Shown here: positions 23,145 through 33,600 of the stretch, piece after piece
How the letters are laid out: every line of letters begins with the position of its first letter
Numbering within the stretch: position 1 is the first letter of the stretch
Source of the DNA: Bicyclus anynana
Lineage: Eukaryota; Arthropoda; Insecta; Lepidoptera; Nymphalidae
Direction: 5' to 3'
Assembly: GCF_947172395.1 (NCBI RefSeq)
Contig: NC_069098.1
Coordinates: forward strand, 241,001 to 305,000
Length of the DNA: 64,000 nt
Program-made: the position numbers and the translations under genes
The notes under the pieces: generated by a model
Seen by the model: the letters and a program-made list of their open reading frames with translations, nothing else
Told to the model about the DNA's origin: nothing
Database searches by the model: none

Positions 23145-24619
23145 TTACAAATACAGTCTTTTAGAGTGAGTCCAAAACGACCGCAGCGGTAGCAAAATAA
23201 ACGCTGTTTTGGTACAGGGCAAGAACGAAACACATGGCCCGTTTCACGACAATTCCAACATCGCATGTTGACCCCCTGTAAAGTGTTACTCTTTTTAGAG
23301 TCTTTTATTTCCGTAAGAGCTGGTGTACTATTGGTAAGTGTTTTATCCGTCTTATATGCTAAATCTGGCTCTAATGAGTTTACTACCGTGTTAGGTTCCT
23401 GAAATTTGTCACAGTTTATTTTTGTCCTCTCAATAATTCGCATAACGTTTATGAGATCTGAAATTGAACAAAAGGTATCCCTACATATGGCTCTTTGATA
23501 GTACGGTTGTAAAGTTTTAATGATTATCATTAATTTTTCCGATTCTGATATATTGTTGGGTAACCTATTAAACATATTTTGCATTACGGCAATAAATATA
23601 AGCACTGATTCGGATTTTCCTTGCGTCCTAGCTTTTGCTTCTGAAAGAAGCTCTTCCTGATAAAAAGGTGACTGGAATGAACGTTTTAATAATAGTACAA
23701 GTTCATTCCAGCTACCTACGAACTCTCTATTTGCTCGGAACCAAATTAACGCGTCGCCTTTAAAAAAGTCGATGGCATGTCGCCATAAGTCATCATCTGT
23801 GGCATTTCTGGCATCCTTCAACTCATGTACCCTTTCTATAAACGCATTGACACTAAATTTATTATCCCCATAAAAGTGTACACCCCATTGACAAATTGGA
23901 ACCAATTTAAGTTTACGCATAGGCGTCTCGTCAAATGTAGTTGAATTAAAAACTTTACATGGAGATTGTTTTTCCCTACCAAAGGGAATATGTAAGTCCT
24001 CTTGCGCAAAACTGACTTTCCTTTGAATATTACTATTTAAAGCGAAAATTCCTTGAGTGTCTACGCTTTTCGTTGCTTCTGAGGCGGAGGGAAGTACACT
24101 TTCTGGGTTAACATGCTCATCTAATAAGTTTAAAATTTTCTTACCATCATCCCCTATAGAATTATGTAGTGCCTCTCTCATTTCTGGAGTTATGTGATCA
24201 CTATCCTCTATCTCATCCTTCCCCTCTAAATCCTTTAATAAAATTACAGCTTTGTCTAAAAGTACGTTCCGTCTATCCTTTTCTACTTCATCCACCGGCA
24301 CGGCCAACTTTAACCTATTGACCACATGAAATAGCCGCGAAACTAAACGTTTAAAAAGTAACTTATCTGGTTTTTCATTTAACTCAGAAACGTAACACAT
24401 GAGGTTGTTAACTTTAACTGCACATACGTCTAACTCGAGACTAGGTGTAGTGACAGACGCCTGAGGTGATTTTATTTCATAAGATACGCTCATTACACTT
24501 TCTGCCTCTAACATTTTTTTTAGGATTTTTTTTAAGGCAGAAACCAGACCTGGCTGACTATATCCACGGCACGCGAGCTCAAATTCAACTTCATCTTTAA
24601 GTAAATGTTGTGGATCCAT
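23105..24619 (-). CDS. gag: Gag structural polyprotein
   Basis: 504 residues, intact, starting MDPQHLLKDEVEFE. The N-terminal helix-rich segment (about 5-40) resembles that of other insect gypsy Gag proteins. A capsid-type retrotransposon Gag region spans about 245-395, with FFKGDALIWFRA and SWNELVLLLKRSF. Zinc knuckle 1 is complete (C454, C457, H462, C467). Knuckle 2 keeps C476, C479 and C489 but has Leu484 where His is expected. Gag should form the cytoplasmic particle that packages element RNA. The stop lies within the frameshift hairpin. The start is the first ATG of the frame after a long leader; no other in-frame start is better placed. Confidence 0.93.
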   Translation of the reverse strand: MDPQHLLKDEVEFELACRGYSQPGLVSALKKILKKMLEAESVMSVSYEIKSPQASVTTPSLELDVCAVKVNNLMCYVSELNEKPDKLLFKRLVSRLFHVVNRLKLAVPVDEVEKDRRNVLLDKAVILLKDLEGKDEIEDSDHITPEMREALHNSIGDDGKKILNLLDEHVNPESVLPSASEATKSVDTQGIFALNSNIQRKVSFAQEDLHIPFGREKQSPCKVFNSTTFDETPMRKLKLVPICQWGVHFYGDNKFSVNAFIERVHELKDARNATDDDLWRHAIDFFKGDALIWFRANREFVGSWNELVLLLKRSFQSPFYQEELLSEAKARTQGKSESVLIFIAVMQNMFNRLPNNISESEKLMIIIKTLQPYYQRAICRDTFCSISDLINVMRIIERTKINCDKFQEPNTVVNSLEPDLAYKTDKTLTNSTPALTEIKDSKKSNTLQGVNMRCWNCRETGHVFRSCPVPKQRLFCYRCGRFGLTLKDCICKGNGNGESSKPAS

Positions 24620-25355
24620 GTTTAAAGTTAAGTAAATATAAACAATTTCCTGCTATGCAAAATAAAGCGTGTTATGTGACCGTTACGCAAAAGACAATAC
24701 AACTAAACTATGACAAGTATAAGCCCAAAGACTACCACTAGGTAGTCTTTGAAATTAAGTGAGAAAAAAAATAAAAATAAAATAAAATATGCCTACTCGT
24801 ACCTACAAAATACAATGTTAACCAATATTTGAGTAAGGTAATACTTAATTAAATTGAATAAAGTACACAATAATAGCGTATGTTAGGTATACACACAATA
24901 ATTTCAGTTATAATATACAAAAAAGCAAAACAAATGTACCTACCAGTGGCGGAGGATGAAATTTAGATAAAGGTAAGCCGTCGGGAATCGATTTACTTGA
25001 ACTCTTCGCCGCTGCTGGGTACCATCTCTATTGATATACCTATTTATCATACATTAAATTATTGTTATCGGAATAAATATATGTCTACAATATAAAATTT
25101 CACAATTTTGTCTATAAAAGATAGATGTAGGTAGGTAAAAGAAATACTTAAATAATATGCACTAATCTGATTAAAATTGGAAGTTGTAATGATATTAAGG
25201 CTAAAAACAACTAAACAAATTTACTAACTAAAATACATCTATTTGGGGTGAGTTTATATTATAAGCGGCGTATAAAATACTAATGATAAAATAAATTCTT
25301 TGTTGACTGGATGACTATATTGTGGTACCTATTAAATTAACGTAACCCTTTTTTT
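24620..25355 (-). other. 5' leader of the gypsy element
   Basis: About 735 nt of untranslated leader between the primer site and gag. It contains a 10-bp hairpin, AAAGACTACC (24727-24736) and GGTAGTCTTT (24741-24750), with a 4-nt loop about 110 nt upstream of gag. This could be an RNA packaging or dimer element (inference). Otherwise AT-rich with TAGGTA words. Confidence 0.6.
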
Positions 25356-25369
25356 AACGTTGGGCGCTA
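25356..25369 (-). other. Primer binding site, tRNA-Lys type
   Basis: Minus strand TAGCGCCCAACGTT begins two bases after the 5' LTR end (ATAACA|AA). CGCCCAACGT matches the complement of the 3' end of insect tRNA-Lys, as used by Osvaldo-like elements. Homology then fades into an A run. Confidence 0.6.
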
Positions 25370-25371
25370 TT

Positions 25372-26226
25372 TGTTATGGGTTAAGTTAATAAATAACAGA
25401 AGCTATTCCAATTTACAATGAGTTTATTTTACAACTACAACTATACAAATACAATTACTTCAATAATACTACTGCTAACTACTTTACTAAAACTAACTAC
25501 TTGACTACTTAAAGCTATGGTTGGACGCCAGGAGAGTTTTGTGGGGTTGTTGTTAATGTTCACAGGCACCCTGCCAGGCCTAATAGTGTTAGCTCATTAG
25601 AGCAGACCCTCAGGGATCCGTTTGGAGGATACCTCGTACCGAGAAGGCGTTGCAGTAGGCTACCGACAATAGAACAAAGCATGAATGACAAAATAATATC
25701 GAACCTATCGTAGATCTTGCGCATGACTTAACCTACTACTCACCCCGCTAAGCACGATGACAAAACACACCAAAACTAATGAATTTCAAATCACTGAATT
25801 GTTCTGCAATTACTCAATCAAAACTAAAAGTAACGTGCTAATTATTTATTGCACTACAAAATGTCAGTACTGTGACACGGAAGCCACCGTGCGTTTCACA
25901 GACGACCGTCGCTCCACAGCACCACACCAATATGGCCGAAACAAATTGAATTGCCTTTTGATATACGAGTATTAAATTAGCTGCTTTAATATCACATCAA
26001 AATGTCTACTGCTCTCAAATCGATAGGAATAATTTAAAAAAGTACAAATGTGTTATAACAGAAGTGAGGTTTGAACCCGCGGTCGCGATTCCATAGACGC
26101 AAGCATTCACGCCGCTGCGCTGTCCGGTCATTACTTATTATTGTGAAAATGTGCAAGGTACTAGTACAATGTACGTCCTCGTTATGAGATAGAATCACGC
26201 GCAGTTTAAAGTACTTATTCATAATA
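25372..26226 (-). repeat. 5' LTR of the gypsy element (855 bp)
   Basis: Same length and sequence by reading as 19013-19867. As the 5' LTR it should carry the element promoter. The tRNA-like module lies at 26063-26131, about 95-165 nt inside the LTR start. The right flank GTAA (26227-26230) repeats 19009-19012. Confidence 0.95.
26063..26131 (-). other. tRNA-like module inside the LTR
   Basis: Minus strand: GCGCAGCGGCG (A-box-like), then 42 nt from its start GGGTTCAAACC (B box). The spacing fits a tRNA gene, but the acceptor stem and anticodon loop do not fold convincingly. It resembles heads of lepidopteran tRNA-derived SINEs. Present identically in the other LTR at 19704-19772. It could bind TFIIIC. 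Confidence 0.55.
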
Positions 26227-26505
26227 GTAAGTTGAATAAAGACCAAAATAGTAAATAGGCTGGTGCTGGTGCAAGGCACTGTTAGATGTGTTTCTTGGCA
26301 GCTCTGCGATGTGATGTGCTCTGTTAGATGGGACGAGTGTTCACTTAACATCAAGTGGGCCTTATGTTTGTTACATCAAAATCAACCACTACCGTGACTG
26401 AGTTTGCTGTGGGCTCTTCTCGGAATGTAGGTAATGTGTAAAACTTTAAATTTATGTTTTGACTTTACTTATTATCACCATATTATCGAAACATACCTAA
26501 CCTGA

Positions 26506-26565
26506 CGTTTCAAAAGTGCTTGTAAATAAGTCTACTTAAAATAAATGAATTTTGACTTTGATTAA
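26506..26565 (+). repeat. LINE 3'-tail-like repeat
   Basis: GTTTCAAAAGTGCTTGTAAA, then AATAAATGAATTTTGACTTTG. Same tail as 11178-11250. Confidence 0.5.
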
Positions 26566-26827
26566 AAAGCGAGCGAGCAAAGGAGGGTTAATGAGCCATA
26601 GCCCACCTCGCTGAACAAGTGCCGATAGGGTCGTACAACTGTAGATACCTACGAAATGAGTGGGAATTGAACCTGGATGATATAGGATACAGTCAACCAT
26701 TGTACTACTGAGTAACACGGGCGGGGTCGAGGCGGCGCCCCCGGGCCGGCCGCGGGCGGTTGTGACTCGCGCGTCTAACAAGTTACAATAAGTTCAATCG
26801 TCGCATTCGGTGTATAATCTGTCATTA

Positions 26828-26865
26828 GCGGCACGGCGGCACGGCGGCACGGCGGCACGGCACGC
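26828..26865. repeat. GC-rich microsatellite (GCGGCACG)n
   Basis: Four and a half copies of an 8-bp GCGGCACG unit, just before TAACGAGCGAGCC. Confidence 0.9.
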
Positions 26866-28230
26866 TAACGAGCGAGCCCGATATCGCCAATCGCTGATAC
26901 AGGGTGTTCTGAGTGAACATTATCTCTTCCATATAATGGAAGAGATTAGCTACAAACAGGTACCAATTAGGTAGTATATCAAAAACATACCTTGAATTTT
27001 TTTTTACCTATCATGAAAAGTGCACAAATTTCCAGGACTTAATTTGGGGTTAAATGCTACGAGAGAAACGTCTAATTATATTATAGAAGAGTGCTATCGC
27101 CAAAAGTATCCATTATATTAGTGCGAGTACCTACAGCTTCTTGTGAAATGGCTCCCCGTGTAGTTACTACCCCCATGACTATTTCTGACTCCCAAGCACA
27201 CTGTGTACCGGTGTGCAGCGCATGGTAGCCGGTGCAATAGGCTAGTTGACACTTTTTTTAGATGGTTTTAAATAGTTCATTATCATTCTACTACAATGAA
27301 ATTTTTTTTTAATTTTTTTGAGACGTGATTATATGAAACTTTTAGTTTTTAAATATGTTTTGGACAATACGAGTCAAAACGCCTGTCGGCCATGACGGGC
27401 TATATATCTCAACTGTTTCATGACGTCAAATCCAAACGGAGCGTTTGATAAAAATATTAATTTACAATTATTTTGACTTTAGTACATCAAGTAAACAGGG
27501 TTTTTGACGACTGGAAAATTTACAAAAATCATGATTTTTAAATTCAGTTTTATAGGAAATCCTGAACATTTATTAATTAATATCGATATATTTCGAACCC
27601 TAATTCCATTAATATTGTTTATATTAAATATGATATGTCAACTACCCTGTTACACGTATGAGGCTTCACGAATAGGTACCTATGCCTTATGCATATTACT
27701 ATATGACATTAAAAAAAACAGACAAGCATTAAATTGTACGCGAGTGATATAATAAGGGTTCCGTTTTATAGAACGTACGTTCGAAACCCTTAAAAGATCA
27801 TGAAGCGCTGATTTTCAGCTGTAGTTGTTTGTATATATATATACTTGATGTATGGTTGTGTATCATCTCATCAATACACTTGGCGTAAAACTGCTGAGTT
27901 GATAATAATGAAATTGCCTGATAGAATACTTATGTCTGACTTGTCAACTTGCTATTCGCTGTATTTTAATTTCAGTTTTGTTTGGGAATAAGGATTTAAT
28001 AAATGACCGCGCTCTTAGTGTTTTACTCATAATGTAAATAAAAAGTACGTATTGAATTTTCAACGAGCTATCTATGGTTTCACAAAAGAGAAGGTATTGT
28101 TGAAATGTTGACTTTTCCATCGAGTGCAGTTAAAAACGTAAAGATGTGAAGAGTATCGAGAGCAACCTGTATGCGGGCTGCGGGTGGTCGGATGATCGGC
28201 AACATATCGCGATATAGAATAATTCGCTGC

Positions 28231-28280
28231 GTGTCGGCGTCGGCGGGCGTCGGCGGCGTCGGCGGCGTCGGCGGCGTCGG
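28231..28280. repeat. GGCGTC-rich tandem repeat
   Basis: Repeats of GGCGTCGGC in about 50 bp. Low-complexity frames on both strands (Gly-Val, Pro-Thr) are artefacts of it. Confidence 0.85.
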
Positions 28281-28588
28281 CTCGCGGTCGAACGTCACGA
28301 TGTCACGTAGAGCGCCCGCGGCGGACGTGCTCGCCGCAGGGCTGGCCGGCGCTGTGTTGGCCTTCATTAGCGAATAATTTGATTCGCGAGTCGAAGCATT
28401 CGCTCGACGCTGGACTCAGCGTATTGTTCAACCGGTGGATCCGCACAGCACTGAACTTTGCTGAGCGGATCAACTTCACGCGACAGTGGCGCCACCAGGT
28501 GAATGTCTGCTGGATGTGGTCACATTGTTATGACAGTTGCTAGGTACACTTGTAGCTAAAAAAGTCTTTAGCGAAGCTATAGGTTATG

Positions 28589-28912
28589 ACGGCCTCCGTG
28601 GCGCAGTGGTATGCGCGCTGTATTTAAATGACGCAGGTCCTGGATTCGATCCCCGGCTGGGCAGATTGAGATTTTCTTAATTGGTCCAGGTCTGGCTGGT
28701 GGGAGGCTTTGGCCGTGGCTAGTTACCACCCTACCGGCAAAGACGTACCGCCAAGCGATTTAGCGTTCCGGTACGATGTCGTGTAGAAACCGCAAGTGGT
28801 GTGGATTTTCATCTTCCTCCTAACAAGTTAGTCTGCTTCCATCTAAGATAGCATCATCACTTACCATCAGGTGAGATTGTTGTCAAGGGCTAACTTGTAA
28901 AGAATACAAAAA
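28589..28912 (+). mobile_element. SINE family B, full length (tRNA-derived)
   Basis: Begins ACGGCCTCCGTGGCGCAGTG. A-box-like TGGCGCAGTGG and B box GGATTCGATCC are clear, followed by GGCTGGGCAGATTGAG. The body has GCCAAGCGATTTAGCGTTCC. The tail is GCTAACTTGTAAAGAATACA and an A/T run. Closely similar to 52150-52479. Confidence 0.85.
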
Positions 28913-30079
28913 TATATATATAGATAACAATATAAGAATAAAAATCACATCAAACTGTTGTTTAATAACATGAACAATTTTCGAAATATTACGAAAATTT
29001 TTCTGCAAATTAATAATTAATGTATAAGATTTTGGAGAATTTTTTGGCAGTAGTTACTTGTATTTTTTTATAGATTGGAACCTAACAACCGCTTTCTCTT
29101 AATGTGCGTCAAATGTAGCGAATAGTAACGCGGTCGCGGGACATGCGACGTGTCGCGGCGTACTTATTTACTTAGGTATCTACTGTCTGTGATAAACTAA
29201 AGTTATCGTGGTAATATTAATATCAAAAATTATTTGATTGGTCTCGCTAGGCTGCGATGGCCTATCCTTATATGAGTTTATAATATTTTGATAATTCATG
29301 GCAAAATATTTAGTAAAGAATGCCTATTCCGATCGCTAACTAACCTTTTGACATCCCTGGATAGGAAAAATTGGCCGGTAGATCGATCGAGTCAATCGCG
29401 CGGGCGGCGGGGCGGGCGGGGGACGGGGGGACAGTATCAAGTTATAACGAGTTTGGACAACTCGCTAATGAGTGCAGCGAGATGTCACGCACCGCGGCCG
29501 CGGCACAGCGCCGGTGTGACAGCGGCTTTATATTAGCCGTGCCACTACTATGTGCGCTACGGCTAGTTTTCAAAAAGTAAACTAACAACTTGATGCTACG
29601 TTTTTACTTTATTGTGGAAAACGTTTTTATGAAATGGGCAAATTCTATTGTAGTGTGTTTTGTTTTATTTCAGCGACATTCTACTGCTCTTCTGGTCTCT
29701 ATCGGTTCCAATTATAACACGTCCATGTATTGTTTTATGATGTTCTCAAAAGAAAGCAATAATCAGATTGTAAGCCATAGTTTGAAGGTAAAAAAGCCTC
29801 ACAGCTGAAACTGATAAGTCAGAGGTTCAGAGAGATTTGTAGCGGCCCAAATCTCACTTGTAACATTAATATTTTAAATGGATATATTGTATTTTTATTT
29901 TATTGATCGTTATGCCATTTCAAGGATAGCATATAATGAGATCTTCATGACGTGCCGTCCTCGGAACATGTACAAGCAAGAGTCAATCAGCAACCCAAGC
30001 CAAGACATTACTAGTCTGGCACACTTCACGAGACCTTACAGTTCAAGCCCAAAGTAGCGCAAAGAAATAATCTAAGCCT
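28913..30079. other. Intergenic DNA, no supported gene
   Basis: AT-rich unique sequence, with one GC-rich patch at about 29370-29530 (CGGGCGGCGGGGCGGGCGGG-like). The two overlapping short frames across the patch have no domain. Confidence 0.5.
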
Positions 30080-30205
30080 AAAGGACGCCCGCGACTTTGT
30101 TCACATGAAATAATTATTTTCAGAAATCCCGCGCGATTTTTCCGGGACAAAAAGCAGCTTATGTGTTATCCCGACCCATCTCCATTCCTAATTTCAGCCG
30201 AATTT
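30080..30205 (-). mobile_element. Helitron-like fragment (minus)
   Basis: GGACGCCCGCGACTTTGTTC, then TTTTTCCGGGACAAAAAGCA and CCATTCCTAATTTCAGCC. This matches the family interior and 3' part. Both termini (TC and CTAG) are lost. Confidence 0.6.
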
Positions 30206-30287
30206 ATTCAGTATATTTTGTGTGCAGAAGTATTAAATATCCATATGTTTATAGGCCATGCTTATTACTAATACATACTAATCTTTG

Positions 30288-30594
30288 AGCTGTGATAGCC
30301 CAGTCGATATGACCTCTGCCTCCGATTCCGGAGGGTGTGGGTTCGAATCCGGTCCGGAGCATGCACCTCCAACTTTTCAGTTGTGTGCATTTTAAGATAT
30401 TAAATATCACGTGTCTCAAAACAGTGAAGGAAAACATCGTGAGGAAACCTTTATACCAGAGAATTTTCATAATTCTCTGCGTGTGTTAAGTCTGCCAATT
30501 CTCATTGGGCCAGCGTGGTGGACTATTGGCCTAACCACTCTCATTCTGAGAGGAGACTCGAGCTCAGCAGTGAGCTGAATATGGGTTGATAATG
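30288..30594 (+). mobile_element. SINE family A, full length with target duplication
   Basis: Full-length copy with an exact 13-bp direct repeat, ATACTAATCTTTG, at 30275-30287 and 30595-30607. This proves retroposition and sets the ends. The head has TAGCCCAGTCG and GGTTCGAATCC. The tail ends GTTGATAATG. Confidence 0.92.
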
Positions 30595-30607
30595 ATACTA
30601 ATCTTTG

Positions 30608-31340
30608 CGTTTACAATCGGGTAAATTTAAAGTCGGGTAATGTGTTTGCAATTAACATTTGCTCCAACTTACCTATACCTACTTTAACATGTAGTAGATA
30701 ATATTTGTATGAACGAGCTCGCCCGCGATAGTACCACCGCCATACCTACTCCTGCCACCAAGGAGCATGTTTCGATGCGAAAATTGCCGGTCAGATTGAT
30801 GGACACAGGGTCAGGGTGGGCCATTTGCTTCATTCGTCAATAATGTTAAATAGGTAATAACTTAAAAATCCCTAGTTAAAGTTAAATCTACTACAATTAC
30901 AGATGCACCTGTAGATAAATCGATGCCCTGTCCGCGGGGTGCTCTCTGCCCGCGCCCAATCAATGCCATCGGACCACTTTCAGTTTCAGCGTGACGTCAC
31001 AGCTGCGTCACACACACTCACACACACAAACTTGACACGTGATGGACATTGATGATTTATAATTATTCGCTTGAATGTTTCCATTTCAAAATGATGAAAA
31101 ATTATTGAAAGAAGAGAAATTCTATACCAGTTTGAATTTATCGAAACAGAATACTTTCGCTAACTTCACATTTAAGTTTTTAAGCTTGATGCAGTGTGGT
31201 AGTATAAACTGTTAAGTCCCCCGATACTTATAGGCGAGGAGCTTAACTGGGTCCAATGCAGGTTGACCAGTTTAGGGTGATGTTTGAACGTGTAACGATC
31301 ACAATCAAACCTTAATGATAATAACCGCCAATGAAGGCTT
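30608..31340. other. Intergenic DNA, nothing recognised
   Basis: AT-rich unique sequence with a CACACACACTCACACACACA stretch near 31010. No coding support. Confidence 0.5.
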
Positions 31341-31647
31341 CAGGGGCGCAGCTACCGCCGTACCAGCCGTATCAACGATAGCTACGGGTCCCCGGAGTGC
31401 AGGGACCCATTACGTGTCAAAGCAAGAATGTGTAAAAAGTAATCTACAATATTGCTTAGGTGGTGCTTCCCGGGGGGAAAAAACATATAAAAAACTGCTA
31501 AAATGACAAAAGTAAAACTCAAAAAAAGACAAATAAGCAAAAGGTAGTGTAAATCAAGAACTATTGAGATTTTCCAGGATTTGCCGCTCGTCTATTGCCC
31601 CCAAATAATTTTGATACAGGGCCCCTTTAAGGCAAGCTACGCCACTG
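31341..31647 (+). mobile_element. hAT-type MITE, copy 1
   Basis: 307 bp. Ends CAGGGGCGCAGCTACC and GCAAGCTACGCCACTG are imperfect inverted repeats. Flanks GAAGGCTT (31333-31340) and GATGGCTT (31648-31655) form an 8-bp target duplication with one mismatch, the hAT hallmark. No transposase frame. Confidence 0.8.
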
Positions 31648-31814
31648 GATGGCTTAAAGCGCACCGTCTACTAGTAGTAGGTAGTACTTTCATAAAAATG
31701 CTTTGCCCGAAAATCACTACCACCATTAGATCATAGTAATGCAATGTATGGGTTATGTATATGTGGTAATTGATTTGATAGATTGATGGGCTAAAGAAGG
31801 TTGATGCGTGCCTC

Positions 31815-32085
31815 TGTCAGGAATCCAAATAATAAATCAAGTAGACGAACTAATTAACGTTTATTGATACACACGAATAATATAAATTTAAAGTATATAA
31901 AATGTCTTGCTTAAGCGGACTGGTTAATGAATACTAGAACACGAGCGTTGGTAAGGACGAGTTAGGAACGACTGCCTTAACTTCACATCGAAGCGAACGT
32001 TCTTACAGAAAATGTTTACCTAGCAGTTTGCCTGCTTAGGGTTCACTGCAAACGGTATTTGTGATTGAATATAAGGCACGCTACA
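31815..32085 (-). repeat. LTR of a collapsed retrotransposon (3' LTR, minus)
   Basis: On the minus strand it starts TGTAGCGTGCC and ends GATTCCTGACA, with CAATAAACG as the polyadenylation signal. The adjacent minus-strand TTGGGGCGGTGTGA (about 32086-32100) fits a polypurine tract. Its first 112 bp are repeated exactly at 33040-33151. About 271 bp. Confidence 0.65.
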
Positions 32086-33039
32086 TCACACCGCCCCAAA
32101 TTTTAAAGTTAGTAAAAATTGATACGAAATTACGTTACAATACAAACATACATTGTCAAAGTTAAATATCTTTTGTTAAGTTGGTTAACACCGAGCTAAT
32201 GTATCGGTAAAATGCTTACGTCGTTATCAGCTCGCCGTCGAGTGGCTACCTGAAATTCGACACGTGTTTACATTGAATAAAACTTATAGTGTAAGAGCGG
32301 GTGTATAAAAATATTGACAGTCGGTTCCATAATACTACTTACATTTACATTCGAATACGAATACATATTGAATAATTGCGAAAATTAAATAAGTGATTGA
32401 AAAATTAATAATAATATGTTATTACACTTGTTGAATTGCAAAAAATACATAAACGATTGAAGAATGAATAACCCTGGTCCCACTGCGTAATAAAAACAAC
32501 GCATTTATTTGAAAATTTAAAACTTTGAAAACTGTTACTATGCGTATAAGAAAAATAAAAAACGATGGACCAGAACTATTTTACAATGTTGTTCCTATAG
32601 GCGTCATAAAAATTGTTGTTAGAGTGTGTTGCCGTTGACTCTTTGAGTATGTTAATAATTTGCTTGCTTGTGTTACTTGCGAGAATTACGAGTGACGGGC
32701 ATCTTATTGTTTCATATGCTGATAGTGCGTTTCTCGGTGGCCCGTGTACTTTGCCTTTATGATTCTTGTTACCGTGTTGCGATAATTAAATGATTGCGTC
32801 TTATCCTCCTCGCCACATGCTTGACGTCTGGGAAGCGTAGAGTTTGCCCGTAGGTAGGGTTGTATCATGTCCCAGTGAAGATGCTTGGCGTTGTACGGAG
32901 TGTTTATCTGATCGACTCAGTAATGGTATCCTAGCCTTCTGCTCTGCTTTGATGCTGCGGTGCCCACGCTTTCAGTCTCGTGGCATAGCCAAAATGTTCC
33001 CAAATGCGCTTGAGAAAAAAAATAATGCTGCCGTTAATC
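32086..33039 (-). pseudogene. Internal remnant of the collapsed LTR element
   Basis: 954 bp between the two LTR copies, with no long frame on the minus strand. The gag/pol region must be deleted or decayed. No RT or integrase motif was recognised. The superfamily (copia or other) cannot be decided. Confidence 0.5.
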
Positions 33040-33151
33040 GCCTTAACTTCACATCGAAGCGAACGTTCTTACAGAAAATGTTTACCTAGCAGTTTGCCTG
33101 CTTAGGGTTCACTGCAAACGGTATTTGTGATTGAATATAAGGCACGCTACA
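33040..33151 (-). repeat. Truncated 5' LTR of the collapsed element
   Basis: 112 bp identical to 31974-32085. On minus it starts TGTAGCGTGCC and stops after GAAGTTAAGGC, so most of the LTR is missing. No matching target duplication was seen outside 31815 or 33151. Confidence 0.7.
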
Positions 33152-33454
33152 AATGAAACAATTTATATAATCCAGTAGCCAAGATAATACTATAGCTTGC
33201 TCTTCATTGTGGTCTTATCGATTCTGAGATGCCTTACTATAGATACGAGCCAGCGTCAGTTCTTGAAAATAGCATCTCTACTAGGATCGAACGATTATCA
33301 ATGACAGGTCATGTAGGACGGTGCAGGTTCGTCTCACTCATGAAAGTTTGCCCCGATTCACGATAATAAAGTACGTAATAATTTAGCACGTATTATGAAC
33401 GCAAAACAGACGACTGTCACCGTACCCATGCTATCTGAAAAACAATTTCATTCA

Positions 33455-33600
33455 GTATCTTTGACGTATGCTAGTGGACTTATACGAAATTGAGGTTCTA
33501 CGAGTATATGTAACAAATGTCATCCGGTGCTTACTGGTAGATATCATATACAGTATGTAGATGACATTTTGTCAATTGATTTGATTTTCATTTTAATATG
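33455..33600 (+). repeat. Unnamed dispersed repeat, second copy
   Basis: TTTGACGTATGCTAGTGGAC, TGTCATCCGGTGC, AGATATCATATA and GTCAATTGATTTGAT parallel 18878-19012. No terminal repeats or coding sequence, so class unknown. Confidence 0.6.

Larger units (their letters stand above)
19013..26226 (-). mobile_element. Ty3/gypsy LTR retrotransposon, complete
   Basis: A 7,214-bp element on the minus strand. Order in its own direction: 5' LTR (26226-25372), primer binding site, about 735-nt leader, gag, pol (protease, reverse transcriptase, RNase H, integrase), polypurine tract, 3' LTR (19867-19013). It is flanked by GTAA at 19009-19012 and 26227-26230. The LTRs read as identical and both frames are intact, which argues for a recent insertion and possible activity. 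The protease-RT-RNaseH-integrase order is that of Ty3/gypsy. The tRNA-Lys-type primer site and gag style suggest the Osvaldo-like branch (inference). There is no env frame: only 58 nt separate the pol stop from the LTR. Confidence 0.95.
26231..28588. other. Intergenic DNA, no supported gene
   Basis: Contains a LINE-tail-like repeat (26506-26565), an 8-bp GC-rich microsatellite (26828-26865), a small hairpin at about 26922-26946 (ATCTCTTCCAT/ATGGAAGAGAT), and a GGCGTC repeat (28231-28280). GC-rich at 26700-26880 and 28180-28500. Frames over the GGCGTC repeat are low-complexity and not convincing. Confidence 0.5.

Noticed and set aside
28080..28377. Pro/Thr- and Gly/Val-rich frames on both strands
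   Set aside because: Caused by the GGCGTC tandem repeat.
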